A stretch of DNA of 64,000 bases from Xenoacremonium recifei (lineage: Eukaryota; Ascomycota; Sordariomycetes; Hypocreales; Nectriaceae). The notes beneath the pieces were generated by a model. That model had not been told where the DNA came from and searched no databases. It saw nothing but the letters and a program-made list of their open reading frames with translations. The position numbers and the translations under genes are program-made. This document shows positions 58,631 to 64,000 of this stretch, one piece after another (position 1 is the first letter of the stretch; each line of letters starts with the position of its first letter). Where the stretch lies: contig WOFQ01000030.1 of assembly GCA_012184525.1 (NCBI GenBank), positions 186,001 to 250,000 of the forward strand, given 5' to 3'.

Positions 58631-59036
58631 ATTTGAACAAAATATCTGAATGTGGACTTCCGTGACGATAGGGACTGAGGGCAATCACGTTGCGAAGAGC
58701 GAACTAAGTCCTGCAGCGTCTTAAGGAGACTTGAATAGATAAAATGGTTTGTTGTTTATCATCCAAACGTGGCCCGGGTTATAGAAACAGTGGGTTACGG
58801 GCATTGACCCGGATGGAGACTAAAACGCGGGACCGTCGCCGATACGGCCAGAGACCCGACATACGGGCAGGCCTCCGTATTGAAACCGATTTTCAGGGCA
58901 AACTATTACATTCCATGCCATTATCTAACTATGTATCTCTATAACTGGCACAAGGTTTCGCGCGAGTAGCTGGCCTTCCCATCCTTTGACTACATGATTA
59001 AATTGACTCAGTGGTATCGGCTGAATATTTACCGCC
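58631..59036. promoter_or_regulatory. Shared divergent promoter region of the two phosphonate-type oxygenase genes
   Basis: The 406 bp between the start codons of the HD-domain oxygenase (minus) and the PhyH dioxygenase (plus) contain no gene. A region dense in CGG/CCG words (58795-58865) could bind a Zn2Cys6 regulator; no defined palindrome was identified. Confidence 0.5.
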
Positions 59037-59996
59037 ATGGCTCCCCTCACTCCACAGCAAATTGCTGCCTACCACGAAAACGGATACTTATTACTCCGAT
59101 TCTATGAACATGGCTTGTTGGATCCAGTAGACCTCAAGAAATGGACAAATGAAATTGCCAATTGGCCGAGAATTCGTGGAAAATGGATGCCATATGATGA
59201 GGTCAATTCTGCTGGTCAAGCTCAACTCATGAGAACCGAGAAGTTTGCCGATTACCACGAGGGGTTTTACTCACTGCTCTTTGGCCCTGGCATAGCTAGT
59301 CTCTTGAGTCAATTGACTGGCGATGTAAGTTTATAGACAGGACCTTCCCTTGCTGAGACGTGCCAGAGTTGACAAACAAACTATTCAGACTATGTTATTG
59401 TTCAAGGATAAGATCAACTACAAGTTGCCTCATGGAAATGGTTTCCAGCCTCACTTAGATGCCCCAGCTTACGATCATATTGGTTGCATTGAGCATGTCA
59501 CTGCAAACGTTGCAATTGACGCCGCAACTATAGCCAACGGCTGCCTTGAGGTAGTCCCAGGCTCTCATCGTATGGACGTGGATTTGGCCCAAGGCGGCCG
59601 GATCGCCGACTCGTGGGTAGAAACCCATGACTGGATACCAGTGCCTCTGGAACCAGGGGACATTCTCATATTCGGCAGTCACCTAGCACATCGTAGCGCA
59701 CCAAATGAGACATCAGAGCGAAGAGCCAGTCTCTATGCCACATTCAGTATGCTGCAGGATGGGGAGAATCTTCGCGAAACATACTATGCTCATCGCCGTG
59801 CGACGTTCCCCCCTGACCATGGTAAGAGTTCTGACCCTTCTGCGAAGACCCCAATTAGTCCTTGCTAATTGTTCTGTCTCCTCCAGAGCGTGAGCCAGGA
59901 ATAGACTATTCAGCGGGATGGAAGACATATGGGTTTGCAGCTCCATTTTCAAAGTCCAGCGCCACCTCTCAATCCCCTGGGGCAACAAAGGTCTAG
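59037..59996 (+). CDS. PhyH-family Fe(II)/2-oxoglutarate dioxygenase, PhnY/TmpA-like
   Basis: Predicted 276-aa cytosolic dioxygenase from three exons (59037-59324, 59389-59821, 59887-59996). It has the jelly-roll iron motif FQPHLDAPAYD (H118, D120), distal His in GSHLAHRSAPNE (H197) and a 2-oxoglutarate-binding Arg in ERRASLYATF (about R208). KINYKLPHGNGFQPHLD, AIDAATIANGCLEVVPGSH and the tail TYYAHRRATFPPDHEREPG resemble bacterial PhnY, which alpha-hydroxylates 2-aminoethylphosphonate. The length also fits PhnY (about 280 aa). It is divergent from a PhnZ-like gene, which would act on the hydroxylated product. Alternative: a fungal PhyH enzyme acting on a metabolite or fatty acid. No lesion seen. 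Confidence 0.85.
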
Positions 59997-60407
59997 ATAC
60001 TTGCCTTCTCATCCTCTGGCATGATCAATTTATGTTTCGCAAGTTCTCTGTAGCCCTTACTCTCATTGACGGATTTACACGGCTCTATGTACGTGATAAT
60101 GATCGATAGTTGCTCGAAACCTAAATAGAGGTGGAGGCTTATTCTCTCCTCTTTATTTGCCATAATATTTGCCATCTCGAGGGGTTTCCCTCCATCCTCG
60201 AGAACCTTTACTACGAAAAAGCCATTCCTACACCGATTTACTACTACATAACCCCGAAACGAAAATCCAGTTTTGAGTCTTCATGCAACAACAGAGCAAG
60301 GAGAAAAGACAACTAGCTTGTTCTCGGCGGAGGTCTCTTTAACATCGCTAAAAGTCCACTTCTAGGTAGGGCCCTCAGACGGGGAAATGCGGACTGCCCT
60401 TCTCTGT
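59997..60407. other. Intergenic between convergent genes
   Basis: Nothing recognised. Likely contains the 3' UTRs of the dioxygenase and the F-box-like gene. Confidence 0.5.
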
Positions 60408-61429
60408 TCATGCTCGTCTTCCGTCTGTCTTCGGTAATCCCGTCGCCATTTTCAGTTTCTCAATCGCGTCGTCACTGACATCTCTCCACTCCTCTCCATC
60501 CACAGAGGACATATCGTTGATATCGAAGCGGTGTCCAGCCCACTCGCCCACGATTCCCAGTCCCTCGGTTCCAGAAGGGTCCTCCGTCCATTGCGTGTAG
60601 ACAACGACGACTTCTCCAAGGCTATAGGCATACTCAGATAGTGCGAGAGCTTCGTCTCGGACGTACTGCTTAGCAGTCAGGTTTCGAAGAATGGCCTGGC
60701 CAGTTGCGGCGTCACCATCCCTCGACGGGACGTGTAGAAGCATTTGAGACATGCGATCAAATCGTTGAAGGCATTGTGTTTGTCCGGCAAGTCTCTCTCG
60801 GGCGAGTTCGAGTAGTGTGCCCCATACTTCAAAAGGTGGCTGCTGAATCCAGGACGGCGTCTTGGCATTGGGGCCCTCCGCTGATACAACTGTAGGCAAC
60901 TCGTACAGGGGATTTCGTCCAAGTTGACCCCATTCAGCTTCCTCTGCGGCGGTCGCAATGCCTTCTGGGTAGTTAGCAGCATAGTCTCCGACAAAGATGA
61001 GCCTATCGCCAGACCAGGGACCATTATCCTCGATGAATACGTCCTGGAGGAGCTTGGCTAAGAGGCGAAAGAAGTATGTGCACGTCATGGAAAGGCAAAT
61101 CAGGTCCAGATCTTCGCCAGTGTCGTAGAGGAGGGATACGATAGCATCGATAATCTCTTGGGGGAGCTTGATGAGAGGCGAGCTGGAGCTGCTGTCTAAG
61201 TTAGCGGCGCCGCAGCACGTCCAAGGTGCGACTGAAGGACATACCTGCCAGTCTTTGAGGCCTGGATGCGATGGCTCGGAATCCTGAATCGCAACCATTT
61301 AGGCTGTCTCAACAGCCCAACCAGTTGCTCCCCCGCCGTGTTGACGAGAAATTCCCAGAGCTTCAGGCCGCCGGGGTTGCGGACCTCTCGCTTTTTGTCG
61401 ATGTTGACGAGCTTCCAGTACTGGCCCAT
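60408..61429 (-). CDS. F-box-like fungal protein of unknown function
   Basis: Predicted 322 aa from two exons (61429-61245 and 61191-60408). It begins MGQYWKLVNIDKKREV, a highly characteristic opening of a fungal family, and has an F-box-like segment PLIKLPQEIIDAIVSLLY just after the splice, followed by a Cys/Leu-rich helix (LDLICLSMTCTYFFRLL). GPWSGDRLIFVGDYA is another family hallmark, and the C-terminus has GVV-type beta segments such as EVVVVYTQW and DEALALSEYAY. Such proteins may recruit substrates to SCF ligases, but this is unproven. An in-frame ATG at 61298 would drop the characteristic N-terminus, so 61429 was chosen. Confidence 0.72.
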
Positions 61430-61943
61430 GATGCGCGATGCACAGGATGCGGAAGTGGAGGTTGCAAGAGTTGGCAGTCTGTTCTGAATGATGATGAAAA
61501 GGCTGAGTTTGACAGCGTGAATGTTTTGACTTGGGGGCGGGAAGAAGATTCACGCTGGCCCAATTGCCTGATGTCACGTGTGCTGTGTAACAATGCATTC
61601 ATTCACGGAGAGGATGATCCGGCGAGAGGTACGTGCTGTTTGTCATCCTGATTGGAGGTTTGAATCAAACTCGCATTCTTTCACTCGTTGTTCACTTTAA
61701 GTCAATGAAAACGTCTTTGTTTCGGTCAAAGTTACTGGTCTTCCTAAAGTTAGCGCTGGGGATATCACGACATGGAATTCCTATCTATGCGACAAACAGT
61801 GTCAGTAAATATTTGTGTTATTTATGACAATCTTGTTCAAGTAGATAATGGGAATCAAGTCTGTACTTCCAAAACGTAAGGTAGACCTGATTACAGCTCA
61901 TCCAACACCGACATCGACAAGCCTGGTGGTTATCCCAGGGTGC
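61430..61943. other. Intergenic, nothing recognised
   Basis: About 0.5 kb between an F-box-like gene and the 3' end of the SDR gene. A 126-codon plus frame overlaps the F-box exon and is taken as a shadow. Confidence 0.45.
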
Positions 61944-62858
61944 TCAAAATTTCTCAACATAAGGACGGATATCAATCTCCTGGGTAAATGCGGATCGATG
62001 TTGTGTATGGAGATGCCAATACGTCTCTGCAATCTGCACCCAATATCATCAGCTTGGCTTCATTACTTCAGACATGTCATCGCAAACTCACAGCTGCCGG
62101 GTCGATTTTCCCATCTGCCACTCCGTCATTGACTTTCCAGCCTTGGGTACGTGGGAGATCAATCACGCCGTCAATGATAGCATGCGCCACATGTATGCCC
62201 TTCGGTCCAAACTCCCTAGCAAGAGATTGCCCCAATGCGCGCAAAGCAAACTTGCCAGCCGCAAACGTACCAAACTGCGCAGAGCCTTTCACGGAAGCTG
62301 TAGCACCAGTGATGATCAAACTTGGCGGATGGGGGCACTCTGATACGGATTCTTCAAGCAGGGGGAGAGTAGCCTGCGCGAAGTAGAAGAAGGCTCGTCT
62401 TCGGAGGGTTAGTTGTTTCCTTCACGGTATGGGGGATATACCCACACAGTCCCCTGAAGGCCGGAATCCAGATCTTCGACGGTCAGTTCGAGGAAAGGTT
62501 TCTTTTGAAAACCAGTGTTGACATTGTAAATTGCTGCGGCTAGTTTGCTGCCCGGGAGTTTCTCATTGACAGACGCGAGGGCCGTTTTGAGAGTAGCAGC
62601 ATCAGCAACATCGGCGGTTATTCCAATCGCCTGACCCCCGGCCTTTTTAACATCACTCACGACTTGCTCATAACTCTCTGATCTCCGCGCCAGCAGAACG
62701 ACTGGATATTTCTGAGCGAATCGTAAAGCCGTCGCGCGTCCTTAGAAGAAGGTAGTGTCAGTTAGAAGCGGGGATGCTAATTAGATGGGGAGGGGCAATT
62801 CCGTACCTGTTCCGGCGCCGACGCCAGCAATAAGGGCATAAAACGATTTCGAGGACAT
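61944..62858 (-). CDS. Short-chain dehydrogenase/reductase (SDR)
   Basis: Predicted 247-aa NAD(P)-dependent oxidoreductase-like protein from four exons: 62858-62807, 62740-62446, 62398-62092 and 62033-61944. The cofactor motif GVGAGTGRATALRFA is formed by the first splice. ADVADAATL, NVNTG (usually NNAG) and SLIITGATASVKG follow. The catalytic YxxxK position reads FGTFAAGKFALRAL, so Phe replaces Tyr. The C-terminus QEIDIRPYVEKF is typical of a fungal SDR subgroup that often carries F-x3-K. Oxidoreductase activity is therefore uncertain. The next gene (minus, upstream) begins beyond the right edge. Confidence 0.84.
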
Positions 62859-63448
62859 GATAACGATATAAGAACTCAGTCAATTGGTGGCAAGAAGATT
62901 TGGATCGTTGTGCAAGCTGATGCCAGGGAGGGTTCTGAAGACAGAGACTTCCTTGACGAAGACGAAATCCCACTACCGGGTGACATCATTGCTTATAAAT
63001 GGCTTGATTACGGATTGTGAGAGCATCGGGATGTCACGTGCGAGACGCACCGCTTCGAGATTCTCAAACCTGGCAAGCCCTGAGAGGCTCTAATTCTTGA
63101 AAAGGCCCTCCGCAGGTAGTTTCATCATTAAATGGTTCTTATTATGCGAAGCGTAAGGGAAGATCCAATTGGCATAGAAAACTCACAAACATCTCGCACG
63201 GTTTAAACGGGGCGTCTCAAGAAAAACCAAGAAAGAAAAAGGACATTAAAATAAAACGATACAAAAGCATAAAAGGCAGCTTTCCCAAGTTTTCGTGATA
63301 ATCAAATATCAAGGCAACCCCTATTCTCTCAAGATACATATTCTCTTTGAAAAGGCAGTCCTCGTAATGACGAATTTTACTCTGTCTTTCAACGTAAACC
63401 TCTCTGACCCAAATCAAAAATAGATCTCCAGAAACCAAAATCCATTTC
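62859..63448. other. Intergenic, nothing recognised
   Basis: About 0.6 kb upstream of the SDR gene; presumably its promoter plus the 3' UTR of the NmrA-like gene. Short frames only. Confidence 0.45.
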
Positions 63449-64000
63449 TCACTCCGTAGCTTCCTGGAGCTTCAAAACATCCCTCTTCTCTCCAGTGAAA
63501 TGAACCTTCTTCATCCAGTCTTCCAAACTCTTCACGCGGCTCGGCAGAATCTTGTCCAAGAAATCATAGTCTCTCTGGATCAGGCCCTCATTATTGGCAC
63601 TTGCTTTGTACAGATTCCACCAATTACCGAAATTCTCTTCGTATGTCATACCCAAGGCAGCCTCGTCCTTGAAAGTTTGGAAAGCAATTCTAGTTTTCGG
63701 TCCATTCGGCAACTTCTCCCAAGCCACCGTGTTCCACATCTCTGTAGGAATGTTGTCGAACCGAGCAGGTTTTCCGCTATACTTGGAGAAGGCTCTTGCA
63801 ATCTCGTCGCCTGAAACATGAGCCGTTGCAATCCCAAAGTCGAGGCCAGCTGACTGGTCCGGGTTCGAGAATGCCCAGTCGACGTACTTCCCGAAGTCCT
63901 CCAAGTGAATGAAGGGGATGGCGCCGTCGTCAAGCGGAAGTTGGAAAGCAAGAGTTCCATCTGCCTGCTCCGATGGAGCCATGACGGCCGAGAGAAGCTC
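63449..64000 (-). CDS. NmrA-like NAD(P)-binding protein, C-terminal part
   Basis: About 184 codons are visible; the 5' part lies beyond the right edge. The segment GTLAFQLPLDDGAIPFIHLEDFGKYVDWAF and the end FGNWWNLYKA with DFLDKILPSRVKSLEDWMKK are typical of the C-terminal substrate/regulatory half of fungal NmrA-like atypical SDRs, which bind NAD(P) and act in redox sensing or as reductases. The stop is at 63449. The cofactor motif is not in the window, so function cannot be refined. No lesion was seen in the visible part. Confidence 0.8.
   Translation of the reverse strand, partial: ELLSAVMAPSEQADGTLAFQLPLDDGAIPFIHLEDFGKYVDWAFSNPDQSAGLDFGIATAHVSGDEIARAFSKYSGKPARFDNIPTEMWNTVAWEKLPNGPKTRIAFQTFKDEAALGMTYEENFGNWWNLYKASANNEGLIQRDYDFLDKILPSRVKSLEDWMKKVHFTGEKRDVLKLQEATE

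Noticed and set aside
1..64000. CRISPR arrays, rRNA genes, plasmid origins
   Set aside because: No regularly spaced direct repeats, rRNA-like conserved blocks or iteron clusters were seen; the genome is eukaryotic.

Overview
The window comes from a filamentous ascomycete (Pezizomycotina, probably Eurotiomycetes). This is an inference from several traits: many 45-75 nt spliceosomal introns, five Zn2Cys6 regulators, a CFEM/PTH11-type receptor, a P3A proton pump, a nuclear-encoded complex I subunit and pieces of a highly reducing polyketide synthase. Almost all gene models below were assembled by joining exons by hand at GT-AG (twice GC-AG) introns that keep frame and restore family motifs. They are predictions without transcript support.

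Layout. 0-12 kb: the 5' part of a secreted serine carboxypeptidase (minus), a complete ABCC transporter followed in tandem by a Zn2Cys6 regulator, then a second Zn2Cys6 regulator. 12.5-21.6 kb: a long plasma-membrane H+-ATPase, a small unrecognised protein, an HPP-family membrane protein, and a complex I PSST/NuoB-type gene whose 5' end carries a TA-flanked inverted-repeat element (MITE). 22-31 kb: a C2H2+Zn2Cys6 regulator, a secreted CBM9-like protein, an MFS exporter and another Zn2Cys6 regulator. The last two share a nearly identical 15-bp palindromic promoter site.

31.7-51.4 kb looks like an eroded secondary-metabolite region. An alcohol dehydrogenase and an Old Yellow Enzyme, both lacking their 5' halves, abut head to head. 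Then come an intact dienelactone-hydrolase-like gene, a ferric-reductase-like membrane flavoprotein, a CFEM receptor, a heme-thiolate peroxidase, a polyketide synthase relic reduced to pseudo-KR/ER/KR plus a stub of ACP with several lesions, and a FAD oxidoreductase.

52-60 kb is the most interesting functional block: a sulfotransferase-like protein, a Pho84-type phosphate symporter, a PrtT-like regulator, and a divergent pair encoding an HD-domain oxygenase with PhnZ-type diiron ligands in the same spacing and a PhyH-family Fe(II)/2-oxoglutarate dioxygenase resembling PhnY. The parsimonious reading is a eukaryotic oxidative organophosphonate-degradation module that releases phosphate next to its importer.

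60-64 kb: an F-box-like protein of unknown role, an SDR and the 3' part of an NmrA-like protein.

No tRNA, rRNA, CRISPR array or plasmid-type origin was found. Long intergenic stretches are listed explicitly.
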